A program made the position numbers and the translations under genes. A stretch of 22,137 bases of DNA from NCBI GenBank assembly GCA_945933905.1, contig CAMEQX010000002.1, positions 1-22,137 of the forward strand, written 5' to 3'. This document shows positions 1-8,390 of this stretch, one piece after another. The stretch is from an uncultured Clostridia bacterium. GTDB taxonomy: Bacteria > Bacillota > Clostridia > Oscillospirales > Ruminococcaceae. The first letter of the stretch is position 1. Each line of letters opens with the position of its first letter. The notes beneath the pieces are model-generated. The model saw nothing but the letters and a program-made list of their open reading frames with translations. It did not search any database and was not told the DNA's origin.

Positions 1-719
1 CAAACGATATCTCGGGTGCTTTGAGCCTGCCGCAGCACTTCAGCCTTGATAATTTCGCCGAGGCTATGCGTGTAACGGATTTCTGGCGTTCTCTCGGAAA
101 CAGTGTTCTGATAACAGGCGCGTCCATTGTTCTCTCGGTTATCATTCATTCAATGGCAGGTTATGCTCTTGGCAGAAATATGAGCCGCAAAAAGAAATTC
201 AAGATGATATATTTCTACATTGTAAGCGGTATGTTCGTGCCGTTTGCGATACTTATGATGCCTCTCGTCAAGCAGACTTCAATTCTCGGTTTGGACAATA
301 TGTTCGGAGTAATCCTTCTTTACACCGTGTTCTATATGCCGATGAACGTTATGCTGTACAGCGGATATATGAAGAATGTTCCTCTGGCTATGGAGGAAGC
401 GGCAGATATTGACGGAGCTTCTGCGTGGCGAACCTACTGGACGATAATTTTCCCGATGATGAAGCCGATGCACGCAACGGTTGCCATTCTTACCGCGCTC
501 GGAACGTGGAACGACGTTATGACTCCGCTTGTTATTATGTCGGGAAGCGAAAATACCACTCTGCCTCTTGCTCAGCTTAATTTCCAGACGCAGTTCGGCA
601 CAAATTACAATCTTGCATTTGCTTCGTATCTGCTGGCGCTGCTGCCAATCCTGATACTTTATGTTTTCTGCCAGAAGCAGATAATCGGCGGCGTTTCAAC
701 CGGAGCAGTAAAGGGTTAA
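1..719 (+). CDS. Carbohydrate ABC transporter permease, MalG-like (5' end outside window)
   Basis: Inner-membrane permease subunit of a carbohydrate-uptake ABC transporter. The reading frame is open from the first codon boundary of the window (position 3, reading NDISGALSLPQHF...), so the gene is cut at the left edge and the TTG at 21 is not its start. Several hydrophobic helices are visible, beginning with one around NSVLITGASIVLSVIIHSM. The cytoplasmic EAA loop that contacts the ATPase is clear: EEAADIDGASAWRTYWTII, followed by FPMMKP. The C-terminal part and the lone EAA loop fit the MalG/MsmG type of the CUT1 family. Directly downstream are sucrose phosphorylase and alpha-galactosidase genes, which suggests that the imported sugar is raffinose, stachyose or a similar alpha-galactoside. 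Substrate is inferred from context only. The partner permease and binding protein would lie upstream. Confidence 0.92.
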   Translation, partial: NDISGALSLPQHFSLDNFAEAMRVTDFWRSLGNSVLITGASIVLSVIIHSMAGYALGRNMSRKKKFKMIYFYIVSGMFVPFAILMMPLVKQTSILGLDNMFGVILLYTVFYMPMNVMLYSGYMKNVPLAMEEAADIDGASAWRTYWTIIFPMMKPMHATVAILTALGTWNDVMTPLVIMSGSENTTLPLAQLNFQTQFGTNYNLAFASYLLALLPILILYVFCQKQIIGGVSTGAVKG

Positions 720-730
720 TTTGCATACAA

Positions 731-756
731 TTTCCCCTGCCGCACGGCGGGGGAAA
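731..756 (+). promoter_or_regulatory. Intercistronic stem-loop between permease and gtfA
   Basis: TTTCCCCTGCCG and CGGCGGGGGAAA are inverted repeats separated by CA. They can form an 11-bp stem with one T-G wobble and a four-base GCAC loop. No T-run follows, so it does not look like a full terminator. It lies between the permease stop (719) and the gtfA ribosome site (about 764-771). Hairpins in this position often protect the upstream transporter mRNA or lower expression of the downstream enzyme genes. That role is inference. Confidence 0.65.
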
Positions 757-780
757 GCACTAGCAGAAAGGAAAATCGCT

Positions 781-2190
781 ATGAAAATACAGAACAAAAT
801 AATGCTTATTACCTACGCGGACAGTATGGGTAAAAATATCCGCGAGCTTCACGCAGTTCTTGACAAACACTACAATAAGGCAGTTGGCGGAGTTCACATT
901 CTTCCGTTTTTTCCGTCATCGGCAGACAGGGGATTTGCTCCGATGAGATATGACGTTGTGGACGAGAGCTTCGGCACGTTCGATGATATTGAGGAGCTTG
1001 GAAAAGAATACTATCTGATGTTTGATTTTATGGTAAATCACATCTCGGCAAGCTCGGAGTATTTCAAGGATTTCCTTGAGAAAAAGGACGAGTCCGAGTA
1101 CAAGGATATGTTTATTCGTTACAAGGATTTCTGGGAAAACGGTGAGCCTACCCCCGAACAGACCGACATTATCTATAAGCGCAAGCCCCGTGCGCCGTAT
1201 ATTGAGGCAAAGTTTGCTGACGGAACAACAGAGAAGGTGTGGTGCACCTTCTGCGAGGAACAGATAGATTTAGATATAACAAAAGACAGAACAAAAGATT
1301 TCATAAAAGATACAATCAGGGAAATGTGCCGCAGAGGAGCGTCGGTAATAAGACTTGACGCATTTGCTTACGCGGTGAAAAAAGCGGGAACAAGCTGTTT
1401 CTTCATAGAGCCGGATATATGGGAGCTGCTTTACGATATTGAAAAAATCGCTTCCGAGGGCGGCGCGGAAATTCTTCCGGAGATACACGAGCATTACACT
1501 ATTCCGATGAAAATAGCAGACAAGGGCTTCTGGATATACGATTTTGCGCTGCCTGTCCTTACGCTCCACGCGCTGTATAATCACACGGGAGAATATCTGA
1601 AAAATTGGCTGCTGAAATGTCCTATGAAGCAATTTACAACGCTTGACACTCACGACGGAATAGGCATTGTTGACGTGAAGGACCTGCTTCCCGATGAGGA
1701 GATAGAAAAGGTCAAAAACCAGATGTACTCAAAGGGCGCAAACGTAAAGATGATATACAGCTCCGAAGCGTACAACAATCTTGACATTTATCAGGTGAAC
1801 ACGACCTATTATTCGGCACTCGGCGACAACGACAGTGCGTATCTTCTTGCAAGAGCGATACAGTTTTTCGCCCCCGGTATTCCGCAGGTTTATTATGTGG
1901 GAATGCTTGCCGGCTCTAATGATATTGAGCTTATGGAGCGCACTAAAAACGGGCGTGACATCAACCGTCATTACTACACTGCCGAGGACGTTGAAAAAGA
2001 GCAGGAAAGACCTGTTGTTCAAAAACTGAAGGAGCTTATGGAACTTAGAAATTCCAACCCCGCATTCGGACTTGAGGGCAGTATTTCGGTCGAAACGGAC
2101 AGCGACAGGCTTGTTATTACAAGAAGCTGCGGCGAACACTCCATCACGCTTGACGCTGACTTGTCAACCTATAATTTTGAGATAAAGTGA
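781..2190 (+). CDS. gtfA: Sucrose phosphorylase (GH13 subfamily 18)
   Basis: Cytoplasmic enzyme that splits sucrose with phosphate into alpha-glucose-1-phosphate and fructose. The protein (469 aa from ATG 781) closely follows known sucrose phosphorylases: N-terminal LITYAD, then GVHILPFFPSS, MFDFMVNHIS, VIRLDAFAYA with the nucleophile D193, ILPEIHEHY with the acid/base E234, LDTHDGIG with the transition-state stabiliser D292, then YQVNTTYYSALG, GIPQVYYVG and NGRDINRHYY. I chose ATG 781 because AGAAAGG lies just upstream (about 764-770); the in-frame TTG at 721 would place an unlike, low-complexity tail before LITYAD and run through the hairpin at 731-756. The related sucrose-6F-phosphate phosphorylases cannot be excluded, but an ABC rather than PTS importer and the adjacent alpha-galactosidase favour plain sucrose. 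The next gene starts 12 bases after the stop codon. Confidence 0.93.
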   Translation: MKIQNKIMLITYADSMGKNIRELHAVLDKHYNKAVGGVHILPFFPSSADRGFAPMRYDVVDESFGTFDDIEELGKEYYLMFDFMVNHISASSEYFKDFLEKKDESEYKDMFIRYKDFWENGEPTPEQTDIIYKRKPRAPYIEAKFADGTTEKVWCTFCEEQIDLDITKDRTKDFIKDTIREMCRRGASVIRLDAFAYAVKKAGTSCFFIEPDIWELLYDIEKIASEGGAEILPEIHEHYTIPMKIADKGFWIYDFALPVLTLHALYNHTGEYLKNWLLKCPMKQFTTLDTHDGIGIVDVKDLLPDEEIEKVKNQMYSKGANVKMIYSSEAYNNLDIYQVNTTYYSALGDNDSAYLLARAIQFFAPGIPQVYYVGMLAGSNDIELMERTKNGRDINRHYYTAEDVEKEQERPVVQKLKELMELRNSNPAFGLEGSISVETDSDRLVITRSCGEHSITLDADLSTYNFEIK

Positions 2191-2202
2191 GAGGTGAATA
2201 AA

Positions 2203-4392
2203 ATGCCTGTTACCGTAAATGAAAAATCAAGGCTTTTTATCATAGAAACCGACAATTCGGAATATCAGCTTATGGCTGATGAATACGGCGTACTGCGGCA
2301 CTTGTGGTACGGTGAAAAAGTGGGTATGAGTATGGAGTATCTCTGCGAATATCACGATGTCGGCTTTTCCGGGAACATCTATGAAGCAGAAAACCGCCGC
2401 AATTATTCCCTTGATACCCTCCCCCTCGAATACTCCTGCGCCGGTATCGGAGATTACAGGATAAGCGCAGTATCTGCTGTTCATTCCAACGGAAGCTGTG
2501 CGCTTGATTTGAGATACACAGGATACAAAATATCGGATGGCAAATATTCGATAGAGGGACTTCCTGCCGTTTACGCCAAAAACTCAGAATCGCAAACGCT
2601 TGAAATTTATCTTAAAGATACCGCATCGGAAATTACTGTAACGCTGAAATACGGAATATTGCCGAAACTGGATATTATAACACGGAGCGCAGTTGTTGAA
2701 AACAAGGGCGAAAACAGCGTTTTCCTTACAAATGCTTCAAGCCTTTGCCTTGATCTGTCGAGAGATTATACCGAGTGGGTTCATTTCCACGGCAGACACA
2801 CACTTGAAAGGATTACGGAGCGGCTTCCGCTTGCTCACGGAATACAGGAAAGCTCCTCGCGCAGAGGTACTTCAAGCCATCAGCAAAATCCGAGTATCAT
2901 TCTGTGCAATAAGGAATGCACCGAAACAAACGGAAACTGTATCGGCGCTATGCTTATGTACAGCGGCAGCTTCTCAGCAAAGATAGAGTACGACCAACTT
3001 GACCAGACACGGCTTGTTATGGGTATAAATCCCGAACTTTTCCGCTGGGAGCTGAAGTCGGGAGAGAAATTCTGCACACCCGAAGCAGTTATGTCGTTCA
3101 GCGCAAACGGCTTTGAGCGGCTTTCCCACAATTTCCACAAAACAATTCGCGAGCATATCTGCCGCGGAAAGTATCAGCTCGCAGAGCGCCCTGTTCTGAT
3201 AAACAACTGGGAAGCAACCTATTTTGATTTTGACGAGAAAAAGATACTTGATATTGCACAGCAGGCTGCCGCTCTTGGCGTAGATATGCTGGTGTTGGAC
3301 GACGGCTGGTTCGGCAAGAGAAACGACGACTGCTCGGGACTTGGGGACTGGTTTGTCAATACAGATAAGCTCCACGGCGGACTGGGAGCGCTTGCGGAAA
3401 AAATCAATGCTCTTGGAATGAAATTCGGCTTATGGTTTGAACCTGAAATGGTTTCCGAGGACAGCGAGCTTTACCGTACTCACCCCGAATGGACGATACA
3501 AATTCCCGACAGAAAACCTAACCGCAGCAGATTTCAGCTGCTCCTTGATATGACAAGAGCTGATGTGAGAGAATACCTTTACAATTCGATTTCGCGAGTT
3601 CTGAAAAACGCCGACATCTCCTATATAAAATGGGATATGAACAGAAGTATATGCGATTGGTATTCCGCTTGCCTTGAAAGCGCAAATATGGGTGAAATGC
3701 CGCACAGGTACGTTCTCGGGCTGTATGAGCTGCTTGAGCGGCTCACGCGTGATTTCCCCGAGGTGCTTTTTGAGGGATGCAGCGGCGGAGGCGGACGCTT
3801 TGACGCGGGAATGCTTTACTACTGCCCGCAGATATGGTGCAGCGATGACACGGACGCTATTGAAAGAACAGCAATTCAGTACGGAACATCATTTTTCTAT
3901 CCTGTTTCGACAGTCGGCTCCCACGTTTCCGCCGTACCGAATCATCAGACAGGCAGAGTAACACCAATTAAAGCAAGAGCGATTACTGCTATGGCAGGCA
4001 GTTTCGGTTATGAACTTGACCTTAACACCCTGTCCGACAGCGAAAAAGAACAGGTTAAAAATCAGATTGTTCGCTTTAAGAAGGACGGTCCGCTTATCCA
4101 TAACGGTCTTTACTATCGTCTGAGCAATCCTTTGACAGATAAACTCGCTGCGTGGGAATTTGTTTCAAATGACGGCAAAGAAGCACTTGTAAACGGAGTG
4201 GTTTTCCATACCGAGCCTAACCACACCCGTTACCGATTAAAGCTGCGCGGACTTATTCCCGAAGCAAAATACCGCCTAGCCGAAAGTGGCGAAAGTTATA
4301 AGGGACGTGCACTTATGAGCGGCGGCATATTATTGCCAAAGACTTGGGGCGATTACGCGCCGGTTGAATTGCATTTTACCGCTGAAAAATAA
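2203..4392 (+). CDS. aga: Alpha-galactosidase, GH36
   Basis: Removes terminal alpha-1,6-galactose from raffinose-family sugars, yielding galactose and sucrose. The protein has 729 aa, the usual size of intracellular GH36 enzymes, with no signal peptide. An N-terminal beta-sandwich region is followed by the barrel: LINNWEATYFDFDEKK, DMLVLDDGWFGKRNDD, GLWFEPEMVSEDSELY. The nucleophile is D478 in YIKWDMNRS and the acid/base is D548 in CSDDTDAIER; these are the same numbers as in Geobacillus AgaA, which argues for a full-length protein. FEGCSGGGGRFDAGMLYY is also typical of the family. ATG 2203 is preferred over GTG 2194, because GAGAGGTGA (2189-2197) serves as its ribosome site and overlaps the GTG. 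It sits between gtfA and galK, so both products of cleavage have a downstream enzyme in the same operon. Confidence 0.95.
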   Translation: MPVTVNEKSRLFIIETDNSEYQLMADEYGVLRHLWYGEKVGMSMEYLCEYHDVGFSGNIYEAENRRNYSLDTLPLEYSCAGIGDYRISAVSAVHSNGSCALDLRYTGYKISDGKYSIEGLPAVYAKNSESQTLEIYLKDTASEITVTLKYGILPKLDIITRSAVVENKGENSVFLTNASSLCLDLSRDYTEWVHFHGRHTLERITERLPLAHGIQESSSRRGTSSHQQNPSIILCNKECTETNGNCIGAMLMYSGSFSAKIEYDQLDQTRLVMGINPELFRWELKSGEKFCTPEAVMSFSANGFERLSHNFHKTIREHICRGKYQLAERPVLINNWEATYFDFDEKKILDIAQQAAALGVDMLVLDDGWFGKRNDDCSGLGDWFVNTDKLHGGLGALAEKINALGMKFGLWFEPEMVSEDSELYRTHPEWTIQIPDRKPNRSRFQLLLDMTRADVREYLYNSISRVLKNADISYIKWDMNRSICDWYSACLESANMGEMPHRYVLGLYELLERLTRDFPEVLFEGCSGGGGRFDAGMLYYCPQIWCSDDTDAIERTAIQYGTSFFYPVSTVGSHVSAVPNHQTGRVTPIKARAITAMAGSFGYELDLNTLSDSEKEQVKNQIVRFKKDGPLIHNGLYYRLSNPLTDKLAAWEFVSNDGKEALVNGVVFHTEPNHTRYRLKLRGLIPEAKYRLAESGESYKGRALMSGGILLPKTWGDYAPVELHFTAEK

Positions 4393-4406
4393 CAGGAGGA
4401 CGCCTT

Positions 4407-5702
4407 ATGAACTTTCAGAAATTCAAGGAGCAGCTAAGCGAGGGCGCTTTTGATGAAGTATTGAAAACGCTTTACGGCAACTGCGAGCAGACAATTTCAC
4501 AGCAAAAGCAGCGATATATAGACGCAGTTGAGAAATTCCGCGAATATTTCCCCAACCGCGAAGAAATTTACGTTTTTTCAGCGCCCGGGCGCACGGAAAT
4601 CGGCGGAAACCACACCGACCACCAGCACGGCTGCGTGCTTGCGGCGGCTGTAAATCTTGATATAATCGCGGTTGTATCGTTTCATAATTACGGTGTGATT
4701 CGTTTGCAGTCCGAGGGACATTCCCCCAACAACGTTGACTTAAATGACCTTTCCGTGCATGATGATGAAAAAGGAAGCTCATCGGCGCTTATCCGTGGAA
4801 TTGCAGCGAAATTCCGTGAAAAAGGCGTTGAGGTATGCGGTTTTGACGCATACACGACTTCCAGCGTACTAAGCGGAAGCGGATTATCCTCGTCAGCGGC
4901 ATTTGAGGTGCTGGTAGGCACAATTATTGACCGCCACTACAACAACGGAAAAGCCGGTGCTGTCGAGATTGCAAAAATCGGGCAGTATGCGGAAAATGTG
5001 TATTTCGGGAAGAAAAGTGGTCTGATGGATCAGATGGTAAGCTCTGTGGGCGGGCTTGTTTCCATTGATTTTCACGATACCAAAAATCCGATAATAAAGA
5101 GCTTTCCGTTTGACTTTGAAAATGCGGGATATTGTCTTTGCATTACCGACACCAAGGGAAGTCACGCCGATTTGACAGAGGATTATGTTGCAATTCGCTC
5201 TGAAATGGAAGGCATTGCAGCGCAGTTCGGAAAAACGTTTTTGAGAGATGTAAACGAAGACGATTTCTACAGCGCAATTCCGCAGCTTAGAGAAAAATGC
5301 TCCGACCGTGCCGTTATGAGAGCCGCACACTTCTTTGCGGAAAACAAACGCGCAGTACAAGAGGCAAATGCTCTTTCAGACGAAAATATGGATTATTTCC
5401 TTGAACTTGTCAAAAAGTCGGGAGAGTCATCGGCAAATCTTCTGCAAAATCTGTATTCTTGTTCACAACCGACCGAGCAGGCGCTTTCAATCGGCATTAT
5501 GTTAAGCAAAAGGATTCTCGGAGAAAAGGGAGCTGTACGCGTCCACGGCGGCGGCTTTGCGGGAACAATACAGGCGTTTGTACCAACCGATAAGGTGAGC
5601 GAATATGTAAGTGAAATGAATCGTGTTTACGGTAACGGCAGCTGTTATGTGCTGAAGATTCGTTCGGTAGGCGGAGTTGAAATAACGGAGGGATTATTAT
5701 GA
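4407..5702 (+). CDS. galK: Galactokinase
   Basis: Phosphorylates galactose with ATP to galactose-1-phosphate, the first Leloir step. It belongs to the GHMP kinase family (431 aa). Signature 1 is GRTEIGGNHTDH (residues 61-72) in the galactose site. The glycine/serine-rich ATP loop SGSGLSSSAA is at 156-165. Motif 3, VHGGGFAGT, is at 379-387. The protein is somewhat longer than the E. coli enzyme, as in many Clostridia. A strong AGGAGG site (4394-4399) precedes ATG 4407. The stop codon overlaps the start of galE in an ATGA arrangement (5699-5702), which suggests translational coupling. Its galactose supply is the alpha-galactosidase encoded just upstream. Confidence 0.96.
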   Translation: MNFQKFKEQLSEGAFDEVLKTLYGNCEQTISQQKQRYIDAVEKFREYFPNREEIYVFSAPGRTEIGGNHTDHQHGCVLAAAVNLDIIAVVSFHNYGVIRLQSEGHSPNNVDLNDLSVHDDEKGSSSALIRGIAAKFREKGVEVCGFDAYTTSSVLSGSGLSSSAAFEVLVGTIIDRHYNNGKAGAVEIAKIGQYAENVYFGKKSGLMDQMVSSVGGLVSIDFHDTKNPIIKSFPFDFENAGYCLCITDTKGSHADLTEDYVAIRSEMEGIAAQFGKTFLRDVNEDDFYSAIPQLREKCSDRAVMRAAHFFAENKRAVQEANALSDENMDYFLELVKKSGESSANLLQNLYSCSQPTEQALSIGIMLSKRILGEKGAVRVHGGGFAGTIQAFVPTDKVSEYVSEMNRVYGNGSCYVLKIRSVGGVEITEGLL

Positions 5703-6688
5703 AAATTTTAGTATTGGGCGGCGCGGGTTATATCGGCTCTCATACCGCGCTGGAGCTTGTAAAAGCGGGACACGAAGTAATTGTTGCGGATAATCTTGTA
5801 ACAGGCTTCCGCAGTGCAGTTCCGAAAGCCGCAAGATTTTATCAGGGGGACATTCGCAGCGCTGAATTTCTGGACTATCTGTTCAATTCAGAGCAAATTG
5901 ACGCTGTGATTCATTTTGCAGCATTTTCTCTTGTTGGCGAAAGCGTTACAAATCCGCTGAAATATTACGACAACAACCTTTGCGGAACAAAGGTTTTGCT
6001 GGAGGCGATGGTGAAGAACAACGTAAAAAAAATCGTGTTCTCATCGACTGCCGCAACCTACGGCGAACCTGAAAACATTCCGATTCTTGAAACCGACAGA
6101 ACCTGTCCTACCAACCCATACGGCGAAACCAAGCTTGCTATGGAGAAGATGTTCAAGTGGACTGCGAACGCTCACGGGTTGCGCTATGTTTCCTTGCGCT
6201 ATTTCAACGCTTGCGGAGCGGACGAGAGCGGTACAATCGGCGAAGCGCACAATCCCGAAAGTCACCTGATTCCTCTTATTCTGCAAGTTCCCAACGGCAA
6301 GCGAGAGGCAATTTCTATTTACGGTACTGACTATGACACACCCGACGGAACTTGTATCCGCGACTATATTCACGTTACAGATTTAGCTCAGGCTCATATA
6401 CTTGCCGTTCAATATCTGATGAACGGCGGCGAAAGCGATATTTTCAATCTGGGAAACGGCGTTGGATATTCGGTAAGAGAGGTAATAGAAACGGCAAGAA
6501 AAGTAACCGGACATTCCATTCCGGCGATAGAAACCGAACGGCGTGCAGGCGACCCCGCAAGACTTGTTGCGTCGAGCGAAAAAGCAAAGAAAATTCTCGG
6601 CTGGAAGCCCGTTCACGACAGCCTTGAGGAAATTATTGCAAGTGCATGGAACTGGCATAAAAACCACCCAAACGGCTATAACGCATAA
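5699..6688 (+). CDS. galE: UDP-glucose 4-epimerase
   Basis: Interconverts UDP-galactose and UDP-glucose with tightly bound NAD, regenerating the UDP-glucose used by GalT. It is an extended short-chain dehydrogenase of 329 aa. The N-terminal dinucleotide motif GGAGYIGSH has G7, G10 and G13. The catalytic set is SSTAATYGEP (around 115-123) and YGETK, with Y141 and K145. The family motifs SLRYFNACGAD and CIRDYIHVTDLAQAH are also present. GGAGGGA (5687-5693) lies inside the end of galK, and the ATG overlaps the galK stop by four bases. The gene appears intact. Confidence 0.96.
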   Translation: MKILVLGGAGYIGSHTALELVKAGHEVIVADNLVTGFRSAVPKAARFYQGDIRSAEFLDYLFNSEQIDAVIHFAAFSLVGESVTNPLKYYDNNLCGTKVLLEAMVKNNVKKIVFSSTAATYGEPENIPILETDRTCPTNPYGETKLAMEKMFKWTANAHGLRYVSLRYFNACGADESGTIGEAHNPESHLIPLILQVPNGKREAISIYGTDYDTPDGTCIRDYIHVTDLAQAHILAVQYLMNGGESDIFNLGNGVGYSVREVIETARKVTGHSIPAIETERRAGDPARLVASSEKAKKILGWKPVHDSLEEIIASAWNWHKNHPNGYNA

Positions 6689-6700
6689 GGAGTTGAGTTT

Positions 6701-8191
6701 ATGATTTATGATAATATTCAACGTCTGATAAGCTACGCTTTGAAAAACGAGCTGATAGCAGAAGAAGATATTTATGTCATTCGCAATCGGTTTATGGAGG
6801 TGTTTCAGCTTTCGGATTGGGAAGAAACTGTCGAAGAATACAATGGCGAAACCATTGATGAAATCCTCGTTCCGCTGATTGAATATGCTTGTGAAAACGG
6901 GATAATCAACGATACGGCAAACTCCCGCGACCTGTTTGATACAAAACTTATGGGCATTCTCACGCCAATGCCGAGAGAGGTAACAGCCGAATTTCATCGG
7001 AATTATGAAAAATCGCCCGAAGCCGCAACGGATTGGTATTTTGATTTCAGCCAAAAGCTGAACTATGTCCGCAAAGGCAGAATTGAAAAGGATTTGAAGT
7101 GGACTTACGAATCCGAATACGGCACGCTGGATATCACTATAAACCGTTCCAAACCCGAAAAAGACCCGCGTGATATAGCAGCCGCGAAAACTGCGCAGAC
7201 AACAGCTTATCCGAAATGTCAGCTTTGCCCCGAAAATGCGGGCTTTGCGGGCAACATAAATCACCCCGCAAGGCAAAATCTGCGCCCCGTGCCGATTACG
7301 GTAAACGGCGAAAAGTGGCAGCTTCAATACTCGCCCTACGGCTATTACAACGAGCATTGTATCGTGTTCAACGAAAAGCACGTTCCGATGAAAATTGACA
7401 GCGCAGTATTTGAAAAGCTGTTTGATATTGTGGATTTTTTGCCGCATTATTTTGTTGGTTCAAACGCCGACCTTCCAATTGTGGGCGGTTCTATTTTAAG
7501 CCACGAGCATTTTCAGGGCGGAAGATACACATTTGCAATGGCGAAAGCACCGATTGAAACCGAGTTTGTTCTTGAAAAATATCCGAAGGTTAAAGCGGGA
7601 ATTGTAAAATGGGCAATGTCGGTTATACGCGTAACTTCCGAGGACAGAAAACAGCTCTCGGAGTGCTGCGGAGAAATTCTCGAAAAATGGCGCAAATACA
7701 CGGACGAAAGCGCTTTTATTTTCGCTGAAACAGACGGTGTTCCTCACAATACAATCACGCCTATTGCAAGAAAAAACGGCGATATTTACGAGTGCGACCT
7801 TGTGCTGCGAAACAATATTACAACAGAAGAGCGCCCGCTCGGTGTTTTTCACCCAAACCCCTCTCTGCACCACATAAAAAAGGAAAACATCGGGCTTATT
7901 GAGGTTATGGGACTTGCGGTGCTGCCCTCGCGGCTTGCGGAGGAATTGAAAGCTGTTGAAGAAGCGCTTCTGTCGGGAAAAGACCTTGAAAACAATCCGT
8001 TAACAGCAAGTCACGCAGAATGGGCAAATGAAATTCTCTTGCGGCATCCCGATTTTTGCAAAGAAAATGCAAGAATAATTCTTGAACAGGAAATCGGCAA
8101 AGCATTTCTTGAGGTGCTTGAAGACGCGGGCGTTTTCAAGAGAACGGACGAGGGGAATCGCGCATTTTCGCGGTTTGTGCGGAGCATATAA
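6701..8191 (+). CDS. galT: UDP-glucose--hexose-1-phosphate uridylyltransferase, class II
   Basis: Transfers UMP from UDP-glucose to galactose-1-phosphate, giving UDP-galactose and glucose-1-phosphate. The 496-aa protein belongs to the longer, Firmicutes-type class II family rather than the short HIT-like E. coli type. Recognisable blocks are CQLCPENAGFAGNINHPAR, YNEHCIVFNEKHVPM and GGSILSHEHFQGG (H268, H270 and Q272), the latter being the probable nucleotidyl-transfer site. AAGGAG (6687-6692) overlaps the galE stop and places ATG 6701 well. It is the last gene of the operon, followed within 15 bases by a terminator. Its product glucose-1-phosphate is also the product of the sucrose phosphorylase, so both branches converge on phosphoglucomutase. 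Confidence 0.95.
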   Translation: MIYDNIQRLISYALKNELIAEEDIYVIRNRFMEVFQLSDWEETVEEYNGETIDEILVPLIEYACENGIINDTANSRDLFDTKLMGILTPMPREVTAEFHRNYEKSPEAATDWYFDFSQKLNYVRKGRIEKDLKWTYESEYGTLDITINRSKPEKDPRDIAAAKTAQTTAYPKCQLCPENAGFAGNINHPARQNLRPVPITVNGEKWQLQYSPYGYYNEHCIVFNEKHVPMKIDSAVFEKLFDIVDFLPHYFVGSNADLPIVGGSILSHEHFQGGRYTFAMAKAPIETEFVLEKYPKVKAGIVKWAMSVIRVTSEDRKQLSECCGEILEKWRKYTDESAFIFAETDGVPHNTITPIARKNGDIYECDLVLRNNITTEERPLGVFHPNPSLHHIKKENIGLIEVMGLAVLPSRLAEELKAVEEALLSGKDLENNPLTASHAEWANEILLRHPDFCKENARIILEQEIGKAFLEVLEDAGVFKRTDEGNRAFSRFVRSI

Positions 8192-8203
8192 CATATTCAA
8201 ACG

Positions 8204-8236
8204 AAAATCACCCACTTCATAGTTGGGTGATTTTTT
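8204..8236 (+). terminator. Rho-independent terminator of the alpha-galactoside operon
   Basis: AAAATCACCCA (8204-8214) pairs with TGGGTGATTTT (8224-8234) around a short loop, and the T-run reaches 8236. It begins 12 bases after the galT stop and marks the operon end. The leading A-run means it could also act on reverse-strand transcripts. Confidence 0.92.
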
Positions 8237-8270
8237 GTGTGTCTGCTCAAATAGAATGATATCAAAATAG

Positions 8271-8298
8271 TTGCTTGAGAGATGATGTGCTTTATGAT
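8271..8298 (+). promoter_or_regulatory. Possible weak promoter for the AAA ATPase
   Basis: TTGCTT (8271-8276) and TATGAT (8293-8298) are separated by 16 bases. This is the only passable sigma-A-like pair in the gap between the galT terminator and the ATPase frame. The -35 box is poor, and the region also carries decayed coding sequence, so it may be chance. Confidence 0.3.
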
Positions 8299-8390
8299 AA
8301 TTGTACACGAGGTTATAAATCAGGATTTTTGCAGGAGTGTGGAAAAAAGTTGAGTTGTTAAAGAATTTAGATACATTTTTTACATAGAAT

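Noticed and set aside
721..780. Start of gtfA at TTG 721
   Set aside because: It would translate through the hairpin and add a tail unlike the family; ATG 781 has a ribosome site and the normal N terminus.
6383..7447. Long reverse-strand open frame of about 350 codons
   Set aside because: It lies opposite galE and galT, which are unmistakable, and has no ribosome site or family resemblance; it is a by-product of their codon use.
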